A stretch of 5,304 nt of DNA from SKLM01 sp964450435 (lineage in GTDB: Bacteria > Chloroflexota > Anaerolineae > B4-G1). Shown in pieces: positions 1 through 5,304 of this stretch (position 1 is its first letter; every line of letters starts with the position of its first letter). Both the position numbers and the translations under genes were made by a program. The DNA lies in NCBI GenBank assembly GCA_964450435.1, contig CAYVCX010000105.1, forward strand, positions 1-5,304, in the 5' to 3' direction. Under the pieces are notes generated by a model. That model saw only the letters and a list, made by a program, of their open reading frames with translations, did not search any database and had not been told where the DNA came from.

Positions 1-256
1 TGAGGCTGTGTTTATTGTGACTCTGCGGCGATGTCGAAGGGCCTCGAGACAGACCTAAGCCACGTTCTTGCGTAACCGCGCCAGCGAGATTTGGGCTTGT
101 AACTTCCTTCAAGCCTACGATCTCTTCTTCCGCACCGTGTTTGTCTTCGTGATTATCGGGCTGGGGTCGCGGCGAATTGTCCATTTTGGCGTGATAAGAA
201 ACCCAACTGATGAGTGGACGGCCCAGCAACTCCGCGAGGCCCTTTTCTTGTTCTAA
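1..256 (+). pseudogene. Decayed integrase-type (DDE) transposase, middle fragment
   Basis: This is a remnant of an rve/DDE integrase-type transposase (IS3/IS481-like group), which would cut and join DNA ends. In the frame that contains position 68, the readable segment runs from about position 29. It includes RNRASEIWACNF, then FFRTVFVFVIIGLGSRRIVH, then RNPTDEWTAQQLREA, the order expected around the first catalytic Asp and the following beta strands. Three lesions show it is dead. An in-frame TAA at 56-58 sits where relatives usually have Trp before ATFLRN. The first catalytic Asp of the usual WACDF motif is Asn here. Homology stops near position 245, so the second Asp and Glu of the DDE triad are missing. 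The 5' part lies outside the window. The family call rests on recognised motifs, not on a search; the exact IS family is uncertain. Confidence 0.75.
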
Positions 257-386
257 CGTCTATCCATTCAGTTCGGCCAATCGACCTTCAGGCAATCTGG
301 CACATGACACCCAACCCAAACATACTCCAGGGGAACGGAGCTCTCAAGCCTTCTCTAACCTATGGGTGATCACCAGACAGATAGGA
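257..386. other. Non-coding junction, no recognised content
   Basis: This stretch separates the transposase remnant from the promoter of the AbrB-type gene. I see no credible reading frame, no transposase C-terminus and no clear terminal inverted repeat of the upstream element, so the transposon's right end appears to have been lost. Short ORFs overlapping it have no recognisable protein character. Confidence 0.5.
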
Positions 387-415
387 TTGACAGAACGGTT
401 TAAGGATGGTATCTT
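387..415 (+). promoter_or_regulatory. Sigma70-type promoter of the AbrB-type gene
   Basis: A perfect -35 hexamer TTGACA (387-392) is followed after exactly 17 bp by TATCTT (410-415), which matches the -10 consensus at four of six positions. Transcription would be expected to start near 421-424, inside the palindrome at 418-432, giving a short leader ahead of the start codon at 448. This is the clearest promoter in the window. It is a sequence-based call only. Confidence 0.7.
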
Positions 416-417
416 GA

Positions 418-432
418 GTGGGAATTTCCCAC
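418..432. promoter_or_regulatory. Perfect palindrome, candidate autoregulatory operator
   Basis: GTGGGAATTTCCCAC is a perfect 7+1+7 inverted repeat. It starts two bases after the -10 hexamer and covers the expected transcription start of the AbrB-type gene. Many antitoxins with an AbrB/MazE swapped-hairpin fold are dimers that repress their own operons by binding palindromes at the promoter. That makes this site a natural operator for the protein encoded directly downstream. As RNA it would lie at the extreme 5' end and could form only a loop of one base, so DNA binding is the more likely role. Confidence 0.6.
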
Positions 433-440
433 AGAGGAGG
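433..440 (+). promoter_or_regulatory. Shine-Dalgarno site of the AbrB-type gene
   Basis: The purine run AGAGGAGG lies about seven bases before the ATG at 448. It decides the start: an in-frame ATG at 418 would add ten residues, but it lies within the promoter-operator region, has no ribosome-binding site and would give a non-domain N-terminus. Confidence 0.75.
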
Positions 441-447
441 CCTATCC

Positions 448-747
448 ATGGATCAACAAGTAGTGTTCGTGCGAGATAGAGGAAGGGTGACGATCCCTGC
501 TTCTGTCAGAGAGGAATACGGGCTAGAAGAAGGAACGGCGCTGATCCTTGCCAAGGAGAAGGATCGACTGGTCTTATACCCGAGTAGAGAGGAGTACGTC
601 GAGGCTCTGCTTGACCAAGTCGGTCGCGCCCTCAAGGAGCGAGGCATCACCCTGAAAGAGCTTCTGGAGGATGGTGAGGAGATACGGGAAGAAGTCTTCA
701 GGGAAAGATACCCGGAACTCGCCAAGAAGTATGACCTGGGGCGCTAG
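448..747 (+). CDS. AbrB/MazE/SpoVT-type DNA-binding protein, probable orphan antitoxin
   Basis: This 99-residue protein is probably a cytoplasmic transcriptional repressor and antitoxin. Residues 3 to about 45 form an AbrB/MazE/SpoVT swapped-hairpin domain. It is marked by RDRGRVTIPASVREEYGLEE followed by GTALIL and a short RLVLYP strand. Residues 46-99 are a charged, helical tail (LKELLEDGEEIREEVFRERY) of the type that in related antitoxins binds a PIN-domain toxin. The length fits that family. Relatives are typically followed at once by a toxin gene starting around Met-Pro-Pro. Here an ATG-CCG-CCT begins two bases after the stop codon, but the frame closes after 23 codons and no complete toxin follows. 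A strong promoter, an operator-like palindrome and a good ribosome-binding site suggest the antitoxin is still expressed and autoregulated. DNA-binding family is confident; antitoxin role is inferred. Confidence 0.88.
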   Translation: MDQQVVFVRDRGRVTIPASVREEYGLEEGTALILAKEKDRLVLYPSREEYVEALLDQVGRALKERGITLKELLEDGEEIREEVFRERYPELAKKYDLGR

Positions 748-752
748 GATGC

Positions 753-899
753 CGCCTAGTCCTACAACCGCACATTGGCAATCAGAGCTTCCTGGAGGGC
801 GGAGGTGCGCCCACGTGTGATCTGTTTTTGGCCAGCGTGAGCGAAGTTCTTCGTCGCCCCGCTCTTCAGAACGACAAATGCGGTTGTAGTGTTAGGGCG
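753..899. mobile_element. MITE-like 147-bp element with terminal inverted repeats
   Basis: CTACAACCGCA at 762-772 is repeated in perfect inverted orientation at 879-889. With one gap, the match extends outward through CGCC-TA to 753 on the left and 899 on the right, giving imperfect terminal inverted repeats of about 20 bp. The 105-bp interior has no credible gene. Its right half, TTCTTCG followed by CTCTTCAGAACGACA, resembles a type of short intergenic repeat (TTCTTCG then CTCAGAATGACA) that I recall from many bacterial genomes, including Chloroflexota. No target-site duplication is visible. It could be a non-autonomous transposable element, or just a hairpin-forming intergenic repeat. It lies directly after the antitoxin gene, where a toxin gene would be expected. 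Confidence 0.5.
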
Positions 900-992
900 A
901 CTGCGATCTTGGACACACTCATCATCGGCCTTCGCGAGCAAAATCCCGGGCCGTGGGTGCTTACGGATGAGTTATGCAAGGGCGGGTTGTGA
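900..992 (+). pseudogene. Possible relic of a PIN-domain toxin N-terminus
   Basis: Starting exactly where the inverted-repeat element ends, one frame reads TAILDTLIIGLREQNPG and runs to a stop at 990-992, 30 codons in all. PIN (VapC-like) nucleases begin with a hydrophobic strand carrying a catalytic Asp (pattern hydrophobic-LDT-N/S-hydrophobic). ILDTLII fits loosely, with Leu where Asn or Ser is usual. The position, directly after an AbrB-type antitoxin and the inserted repeat, makes a decayed toxin plausible. The match is short, there is no start codon and nothing supports the rest of the domain, so chance is a serious alternative. Confidence 0.2.
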
Positions 993-1010
993 ACGGCGAA
1001 GGAGCGTGAG

Positions 1011-1712
1011 ATGAACTATGATATGTTTCGTACTCTGTGGCACGAAGCCCTGGAGACTGCCAGGCTGACGGATCTGTCTTTCGATCCCATTGAGGTCGTG
1101 GAACTCGATGGGATGAGCCGCACGCACGAGATCATCGTGGGACTGAGTGGCGCGCAGGAGACCAGCCCGTTCTACGTCACAGCTACCCTGCACTGGCGCT
1201 GGGACGCGGTGCTCTCGGCGCGCAGCGCCACGACGGAGGAGGATCTGCTGGTCGAGATCTTGGGCCAGGATGGGAGCTACCTGGTCACGGAGCAGCCTTG
1301 GCTGCGAGTGGACGTGACCCTGAACGCCACTTTGCCGCTGGGCTCGCCACTCCCGATGCCGGGCGTCGACGCGTGGCGACGATGGATGGCTGCCGTGGGA
1401 GCTCGACTGTTTCCACTCCTTCCCATCAACTGGACGTACGGGGAGTATCTGTTTGAAGAGGGTTATTGGCCGCGAGTGCTCTCTGCGCGCGAGGAGCCCG
1501 AAGTCCGGCTGCGGTGCGATCCCGATGGTCGCCTGCGCCTGGCCGGCGTCTACTTGGCGGCCTGGCAGGGCGTAGATTTGCCTCGGCAGTGGGATGACCC
1601 CGACCGCGAGCCCGACGATTGGCCAGAGCAAACGCTGGCTGAGTTCACCCACCGGGTGCGTCAGGCGCTGCACGAGTGGGAAGGCTGTCTGAAGATCCTG
1701 GCGCCCGAGTAG
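1011..1712 (+). CDS. Hypothetical protein, 233 residues
   Basis: I do not recognise this family. The ATG at 1011 has AAGGAG (999-1004) six bases upstream, which supports both frame and start. The product is a soluble, acidic protein with no signal peptide or membrane segment. It is rich in Trp (for example the HWRW cluster near residue 62) and mixes strand-like stretches (EIIVGLSG, FYVTATLHW, LRVDVTLNATLPL around residues 39-110) with a C-terminal helical part (QTLAEFTHRVRQALHEWEGC). The middle contains a PMPGVDAWRRWMAAVGARL helix. Nothing points to a catalytic site. An equally long opposite-strand frame is low-complexity in character and lacks a ribosome-binding site, so it is treated as a shadow. 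It stands alone between mobile debris and an STAS-like fragment; 8 bp separate its stop from the next possible ATG, so a two-gene unit is possible. Confidence 0.75.
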   Translation: MNYDMFRTLWHEALETARLTDLSFDPIEVVELDGMSRTHEIIVGLSGAQETSPFYVTATLHWRWDAVLSARSATTEEDLLVEILGQDGSYLVTEQPWLRVDVTLNATLPLGSPLPMPGVDAWRRWMAAVGARLFPLLPINWTYGEYLFEEGYWPRVLSAREEPEVRLRCDPDGRLRLAGVYLAAWQGVDLPRQWDDPDREPDDWPEQTLAEFTHRVRQALHEWEGCLKILAPE

Positions 1713-1720
1713 ACAGTCGG

Positions 1721-2164
1721 ATGGTCAAGCAGCAGCCTTGTGTGTTCCAGAGGTGGGACTGGAGCAGTGACGGTATGGCTTGCGGAAGCACGCCGCTGGT
1801 TCCCAGTGTATTGACCGAAATCGCAGCGGTCGATGATTTCTACGTTTCCGTTGAGCAAGCTCCTCCGATTGATCTCTACGCATTCAGTATCTGCACCGTC
1901 ATCGTTGTGAAACCGTATGGTGTTATCGCTTTGCTCAGTGCTGCCCGGCACCTTGCTAGTGCATCCGGTCACCCCGTTCGTGTGGAGAATCCGGCCGGGG
2001 ACGTGGGCGCCTATCTGGACCGTGTAGACCCACGCGATGTTGGCCTGTCCTGGCTGAAAGGCCCATCTGTCCGAATGGATGACCGCGGAGAGCGCAAAGT
2101 CGAGCATCGTTGGGTCGTAATTGGAGTATGCTGGATCGGGCGTCCGAGGACGATGAGTTGCTGA
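1721..2164 (+). CDS. STAS-like domain protein, probably C-terminally truncated
   Basis: Residues 38 to about 105 look like an STAS-type fold as found at the N-terminus of bacterial regulators that pair it with an ATP-binding kinase-like domain. The run is DDFYVSV, then IDLYAFSICTVIVVKPYGVI, then ALLSAARHLASASGHPVRV and GDVGAYLDRVD. The pattern 'P-Y/F-G, hydrophobic helix, YLxRxD' is characteristic. Such domains usually act in partner-switching or anti-sigma-type signalling in the cytoplasm. After about residue 120 the sequence loses family character, and no ATPase domain follows in any frame. A transposase remnant on the other strand overlaps the tail, so the gene is probably cut short. The start is uncertain: ATG 1721 has no clear ribosome-binding site, while ATG 1775 has GGAG about ten bases upstream, and both retain the domain. 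An opposite-strand frame over the same bases is rejected. Confidence 0.5.
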   Translation: MVKQQPCVFQRWDWSSDGMACGSTPLVPSVLTEIAAVDDFYVSVEQAPPIDLYAFSICTVIVVKPYGVIALLSAARHLASASGHPVRVENPAGDVGAYLDRVDPRDVGLSWLKGPSVRMDDRGERKVEHRWVVIGVCWIGRPRTMSC

Positions 2165-2240
2165 CGATGCAGGGCAATCTCGAGCACGAACTTTGCCTCG
2201 GGCGAGTGAGGTCGAAGGCCGCGCTCAGGACATGGGCATG
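2113..2240 (-). pseudogene. Frameshifted N-terminal fragment of an integrase-type transposase
   Basis: On the minus strand, from 2240 down to 2196, one frame reads HAHVLSAAFDLTRPR. Continuing from 2196 in the next frame it reads AKFVLEIALHRQQLIVLGR and then PIQHTPITT. Joined by a one-base shift this matches the N-terminus of integrase-type transposases, where a short hydrophobic start leads into a helix of the form LVLENLALRQQLxVL. The rest of the transposase, including the whole catalytic core, is absent. The fragment faces opposite to the remnant at 1-256 and could come from the same element type, but the two do not overlap in the protein, so that cannot be tested here. The call rests on one strong motif and one supporting motif. 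Confidence 0.42.
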
Positions 2241-2597
2241 ATTGCCGGGCCTTGTCCGCTGGCGAAGCCACTTTCTCGACACTGTCTTTTGGTTTGGACC
2301 CGAGACTGGAACCGTCGACGAAGGAGTCTCTGATCGGCCCTTTCTGCCCGTGGTCCGCACGCCAGGATTGGGCCACAGAGTAGGCCATCAGGGTATGGTT
2401 GTGGAATGGGCGCATTCGTCGGCCAGGCCAGGGCCTCCTGACGGGACTGGCCAGCCTACAGCCCCACAATCTCGCGGATGACAGTCTTCGTGACCCAGTA
2501 CTGACGTGTGGCTATGGTCATTCACTCCCATTCTCTACGTGATACCCTGCGCCGTTCGCCCGGAGAAAGTCAGGCCCTGGCCCGACAAGCCCGTGAA
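2241..2597. other. Gene-poor stretch between transposase relic and DUF6933 gene
   Basis: About 360 bases without a gene I can support. Open frames exist on both strands (to about 2481 on plus, to 2469 on minus), but their translations are rich in Arg, Pro and Ser with no domain-like pattern and no ribosome-binding sites. This is what high GC alone produces. It probably contains the decayed end of the element whose transposase N-terminus lies at 2113-2240. The stretch after the DUF6933 stop shows no convincing intrinsic terminator: the best hairpin (around 2568-2585) has a two-base loop, a mismatch and no T run. Confidence 0.4.
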
Positions 2598-3110
2598 CTA
2601 ATCGGCATGCCCGTAGCGCTTGGCAAGCAAGTCCTTGGCGATCTCTGCTGGATAGACATAGTCCAGTGGCCCGTGGAGAGTCTTGCTCAAAGCTACTTCA
2701 GCCTCCGAAAGGACTGGCGGGCCGCTATTCAGGCTGCGCTCGGCCTTGAGTTGATAGTGTAGGACTATCTGGCTTAAGGACCCTAAGACGCTCCTGCTGC
2801 TCGTCTTGGCGAACTCGACCTCGCGCAGTTGATCGGACTCTCGCCGAGCCATATCTTCCGGCACCCCGATGGTCACCAGTAGATTGTAGACACGAGCCGC
2901 GAAAGCCGGCACCAGCGCATCAACCATCGCCATAGGCAGAGCAACACTCAGGAGCGTCTGCTCGTTAGCGAAGACGATAAGCTCACCAGCCACCGTTGCG
3001 CTGACGGTTGCGTACCAGTCGCCCAGGGCACTGGTAGGAGGGGGAGCCTCCTCTGTCGTGACGCCGCCAAGCAGGGCAAGTAATTTTCGAGTGCACTTGA
3101 GCGTAATCAT
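2598..3110 (-). CDS. DUF6933 family protein
   Basis: This 170-residue soluble protein matches the layout of the DUF6933 family, whose function is unknown. It opens with MITLKCTRKLLALL, like the family's typical MIIRCTKKLL. Residues 27-58 give LGDWYATVSATVAGELIVFA, then NEQTLLSVALP, the paired-strand region with the conserved W-h-A motif. A helix-rich middle follows, then VEFAKTSSRSVLGSLSQIV (about residues 97-116), the hallmark KTxxRSVLGS segment. The last 40 or so residues form an extension. The reading frame stays open upstream to 3284, but the ATG at 3110 starts exactly at the family N-terminus and has GGGGAA seven bases before it. The DUF4012 gene lies upstream on the same strand with a gap of about 164 bp containing a hairpin, so co-transcription is possible but not shown. 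Confidence 0.8.
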   Translation of the reverse strand: MITLKCTRKLLALLGGVTTEEAPPPTSALGDWYATVSATVAGELIVFANEQTLLSVALPMAMVDALVPAFAARVYNLLVTIGVPEDMARRESDQLREVEFAKTSSRSVLGSLSQIVLHYQLKAERSLNSGPPVLSEAEVALSKTLHGPLDYVYPAEIAKDLLAKRYGHAD

Positions 3111-3152
3111 TGGGCTGTTCCCCATCAGTGTCAGACGTGCTATGTCGGCAAT

Positions 3153-3172
3153 CTGCCTCACGCGGGAGGCAG
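3153..3172 (-). other. Intergenic hairpin between DUF4012 and DUF6933 genes
   Basis: CTGCCTC and GAGGCAG form a perfect seven-base-pair stem around a six-base loop. No T run follows on either strand, so this is not a standard intrinsic terminator. It sits 43 bases upstream of the DUF6933 start on the minus strand and could attenuate read-through, stabilise mRNA or serve as a regulator site. It may also be chance. Confidence 0.3.
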
Positions 3173-3274
3173 CTGTGGTGAAAACGCGGGTCTGAGGTCC
3201 CCGGCGCGATCTACTGACAGCTCCGTCGTCCAGGAACCGCCTTTCCCTCCTGCAAACGGTGGCGCGACGGACGA

Positions 3275-5198
3275 CTACTCCCACACTACTCGCAGGGCCA
3301 GGTCAGTCCTCAGATCAAGCTGGTATCGCAGGGTGCTTCCCTGACGCTCAGTGGGTAGCGGTTGAGCCGCCACGACCTTGGCGTCGACAGGCAGGCGCAA
3401 TGTCACATCCACCGGGGGCGTCGGTTCCCGGCTGTTTCTGAACGCTGAGGCGGTACTGCCACTCGTTGCCGCTGCGCTCAAGGGCGGCGTACGGCAGGCT
3501 GTAGACAAACACGGTCTCCATTGCCCCTGATGGTTTCACCACCAGAAACGTTGAGAATACGGTCTTGCCCGCCTCGCCACCGGAGACGTCCACCTCTCCC
3601 GGTTGCCCCTCGCCCGACAGCAGGATGTCCCCCGCCACAGGATGGGCCGTCGCGCGGAGGAGCTCGGCGCCGGGAAGCACATAGACGCGCAGATAGTTGA
3701 AGTAGCACCGCTCGATCATCCCCTGGTAGGTGGGGCTGTAGCGCGGCTCCTGACTGCACGGTCCGGTCCAGCCCTCCACCGGATGATGGTGATGGACGGT
3801 CAGTGTTGCTTCTGGGGGGCTCGGATCGGTCAGGTCCACCGTGTACCCCAGCTGCCGCTCCACGGCCGCATTCACCTTGTTGAACCCCACGTTCGAGTCG
3901 ACCACCATCAGAAAGTCCCCGGGGGACTCCGTCACGGCTCCGTCCCACCCGAGTTCGTGCAGCGCCTTTGCCGTCGTGGGGTCATCAAGGTAGAACATCA
4001 GGTGCCTCTGGCGCAGGGCCTCAAGCGTGGCTTGGCCCAGCCCGACTAGTTGATCGTGTTCCAGACCGCCCTCCAGCTGCAGCACAGCGGCATCGAGCAC
4101 GCTGCCCATGATACTCTTTCGCTGCCGCCACCAGTCAGATTCGATCTCCTCACCTGGCGCCCAGGCGCGGCGAGCTATTTGAACGACGTTCTGTCCCGTG
4201 ATGGGCTCATCGGCACCCTCAACGTCTAGGGGACCGAGAGGCTCCAGGAGCAGGCTGATCGCCCGCTGATCTAGGGCCACCACGCCGTCTATGGCCACGT
4301 CGCGGCTGATCTGATACAGCTCGATGGCTTTCTTGGCGGAGGTGGGGAAGTCCGGACTCCAGTTGCTGTCGCGGAAGAGCCACAGGTCCCCTAGCATGGT
4401 TTCCCGCAGCGCTGCGGGAGGCTCGGGATAGGGGTTGGAGAAGTCATCGATGGCGTAGCTGTCCTCAAACTGCATCTTCTGGATCTTTCCATCGCTCAAG
4501 GTGATCTGCGCGACGCCACTGATGAGCCCGCCGGTTGCCCGCAGCTCATCCTCGTTCTGGAGCAAGAGTAGGTACGTCCTGGGCCCTTCAGCACCGAGCG
4601 CCTCCGGGGCCAGCAGCATCCCGCGTACCTCTTCTTCAACGAGCGGGAGGTAGCGGTCCAACCGCGCCATCCAGCCTTGAAGCCGGGGCACCAACGCCTC
4701 GACCTCGAGTTGGTCTCGTGCGGCCTGTGCCTCTTCGACAGCATCGAGTGCTTCTCCCAGCTGAGGACGGGTGTGGGCCAAGGCAGCCGTCGCCTCGCTG
4801 ATCAGCGATCGATCTGTGGGTAGCCCATCGTCGACGTCGTTCTGCAGGATGGGCATGAGTGCATCGACCACCTGCTCCCCAGCAGCGTTCAGCTCCAGGG
4901 CTATGTCCAGGAGCATCGGGGCCGCCTCGATGGTCGGACCCCAGCGGGGGACCCATCCCAGGTGAGGAGCAACCCAGAGGAAGGGGCGAGCGGCGGACTC
5001 AAACGTCAGAAGATCCGCACGGGTGGCGCCGAGCAAGGACGCCGCCTCGTGAGGGTCCACGTCGTGAAGGTCGTCCTCCACCAGTGCCAACCCTGCGTCG
5101 GCGTCGGCGCGCAGCGCAGCTGCAGCTCCCCAGACACGGTAGAGTCTCAATCCCAGCCAACCGGCACCAATCAGGACCAGAACAATGGCGGCCAGCAA
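3275..5198 (-). CDS. DUF4012 membrane-anchored protein, frameshifted near its 3' end
   Basis: This is a DUF4012 protein, a family of unknown function common in Chloroflexota and Actinobacteria and often near surface-polysaccharide genes. As read, the frame stops at 3348 (616 residues); with the shift repaired it stops at 3275 (640 residues). Residues 1-18 form one membrane helix, so the rest is probably extracytoplasmic. Residues 25-200 are mostly helical. The DUF4012 core spans about 205-440: TYLLLLQNEDELRATGGLIS (209-228), LFRDSNWSPDFPTSAKKAIE (274-293) and the DGVVALDQRAISLLLEPLGP region. A C-terminal beta region holds HHHHP (469-473), a likely Cys pair (481, 498) and YLRVYVLPGAELL. The start is uncertain: TTG at 5198 is the only start codon in frame, yet the open frame upstream encodes a basic DRKRVF, typical of the flank before a membrane helix. 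Its last 46 residues are in the second frame. Confidence 0.85.
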
Positions 5199-5251
5199 AA
5201 AGACTCGTTTTCGGTCTGAATTCCTGTCACACCAATTTCCCTACCACATTC

Positions 5252-5262
5252 GGAAAAGGAGT
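5252..5262 (+). promoter_or_regulatory. Ribosome-binding site of the gene starting at 5269
   Basis: AAAAGGAG ends seven to eight bases before the ATG at 5269, a near-ideal Shine-Dalgarno sequence. It is the main evidence that a gene begins here. The 70-bp gap to the divergent DUF4012 start must hold promoters for both directions, but I see no convincing -35/-10 pair in it. Confidence 0.65.
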
Positions 5263-5268
5263 CCACCG

Positions 5269-5304
5269 ATGAGTACTGTAGACCGAATCGTCTCTTCTGT
5301 CAAT
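5269..5304 (+). CDS. Start of an unidentified gene, cut by the window end
   Basis: Twelve codons, MSTVDRIVSSVN, run from an ATG with an excellent ribosome-binding site to the window edge without a stop. The sequence is too short to assign a family. The gene is transcribed away from the DUF4012 gene, from which it is separated by about 70 bp. A shared regulatory region is therefore likely. An overlapping frame (4859-5272) is a shadow of the DUF4012 gene. Confidence 0.6.
   Translation, partial: MSTVDRIVSSVN

Noticed and set aside
744..759. CTAGG/CCTAG hairpin at the end of the antitoxin gene as a terminator
   Set aside because: The stem is only five base pairs, there is no T run, and it overlaps both the stop codon and the left end of the inverted-repeat element.
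773..878. Minus-strand reading of the repeat interior containing FVVLKSGATKNF as a gene fragment
   Set aside because: It has no start codon, is very short and lies inside the inverted-repeat element; it is probably a by-product of the repeat sequence.
972..1673. Long minus-strand frame opposite the 233-residue hypothetical gene
   Set aside because: It is rich in Arg, Gln, Pro and His with no domain pattern and no ribosome-binding site, and it mirrors the plus-strand gene, which has AAGGAG at proper spacing.
1661..2107. Minus-strand 148-residue frame over the STAS-like region
   Set aside because: The plus strand shows a recognisable PYG-helix-YLxRxD pattern; the minus-strand product has no family character and no start signal.
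3111..3284. 58-residue N-terminal extension of the DUF6933 gene from a GTG at 3284
   Set aside because: The extension is Arg-rich without domain character and overlaps the repaired DUF4012 stop. The ATG at 3110 has a ribosome-binding site and matches the family N-terminus.
3478..4956. Several frames of 80-156 residues on both strands inside the DUF4012 gene
   Set aside because: They are shadows of a long, domain-bearing gene in high-GC DNA, with Arg/Pro/Gly-rich translations.
1..5304. CRISPR array, tRNA, rRNA or riboswitch
   Set aside because: I found no regularly spaced direct repeats, no tRNA-like cloverleaf with a conserved T-arm, no rRNA signature and no recognised aptamer on either strand.

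Overview
The window looks like a low-density accessory stretch of a GC-rich bacterial chromosome, most likely from the Chloroflexota (Anaerolineae-like). This rests on family composition: a DUF4012 membrane protein, an AbrB-type antitoxin of the kind usually paired with a PIN toxin, a DUF6933 protein, and decayed integrase-type transposases. No rRNA or other taxonomic marker is present, so the assignment is inference.

Layout from left to right. Positions 1-256 hold the middle of an inactivated DDE integrase-type transposase, with an in-frame stop at a position that is normally Trp and Asn in place of the first catalytic Asp. Positions 387-747 form a well-defined regulatory cassette: a consensus-like promoter, a perfect 15-bp palindrome at the expected transcription start, a strong ribosome-binding site and a 99-residue AbrB/MazE/SpoVT-type protein. 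The partner toxin is not intact. Just after the antitoxin stop there is a start-like ATG, then a 147-bp element with ~20-bp imperfect terminal inverted repeats (753-899), then about 30 codons (900-992) that could be the relic of a PIN-domain start. Positions 1011-1712 encode a 233-residue hypothetical protein with a good ribosome-binding site. Positions 1721-2164 carry an STAS-like domain fragment that probably lost its C-terminal part. A frameshifted transposase N-terminus on the minus strand (2113-2240) overlaps its tail. Positions 2241-2597 hold nothing I recognise.

The right half is mainly minus-strand. A large DUF4012 gene (5198 to 3275) is followed by a DUF6933 gene (3110 to 2598). The DUF4012 gene is broken near its 3' end by one extra base in a five-base C run (G run 3414-3418 on the plus strand); removing one base restores a sensible 640-residue protein. 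A new gene starts divergently at 5269 with an excellent ribosome-binding site and runs off the window.

The genes do not form one pathway. The best readings are an apparent orphan antitoxin whose toxin locus may have been hit by a small mobile repeat, transposase debris on both sides of it, and a cell-envelope protein gene with a homopolymer frameshift. I found no convincing new multi-gene system.
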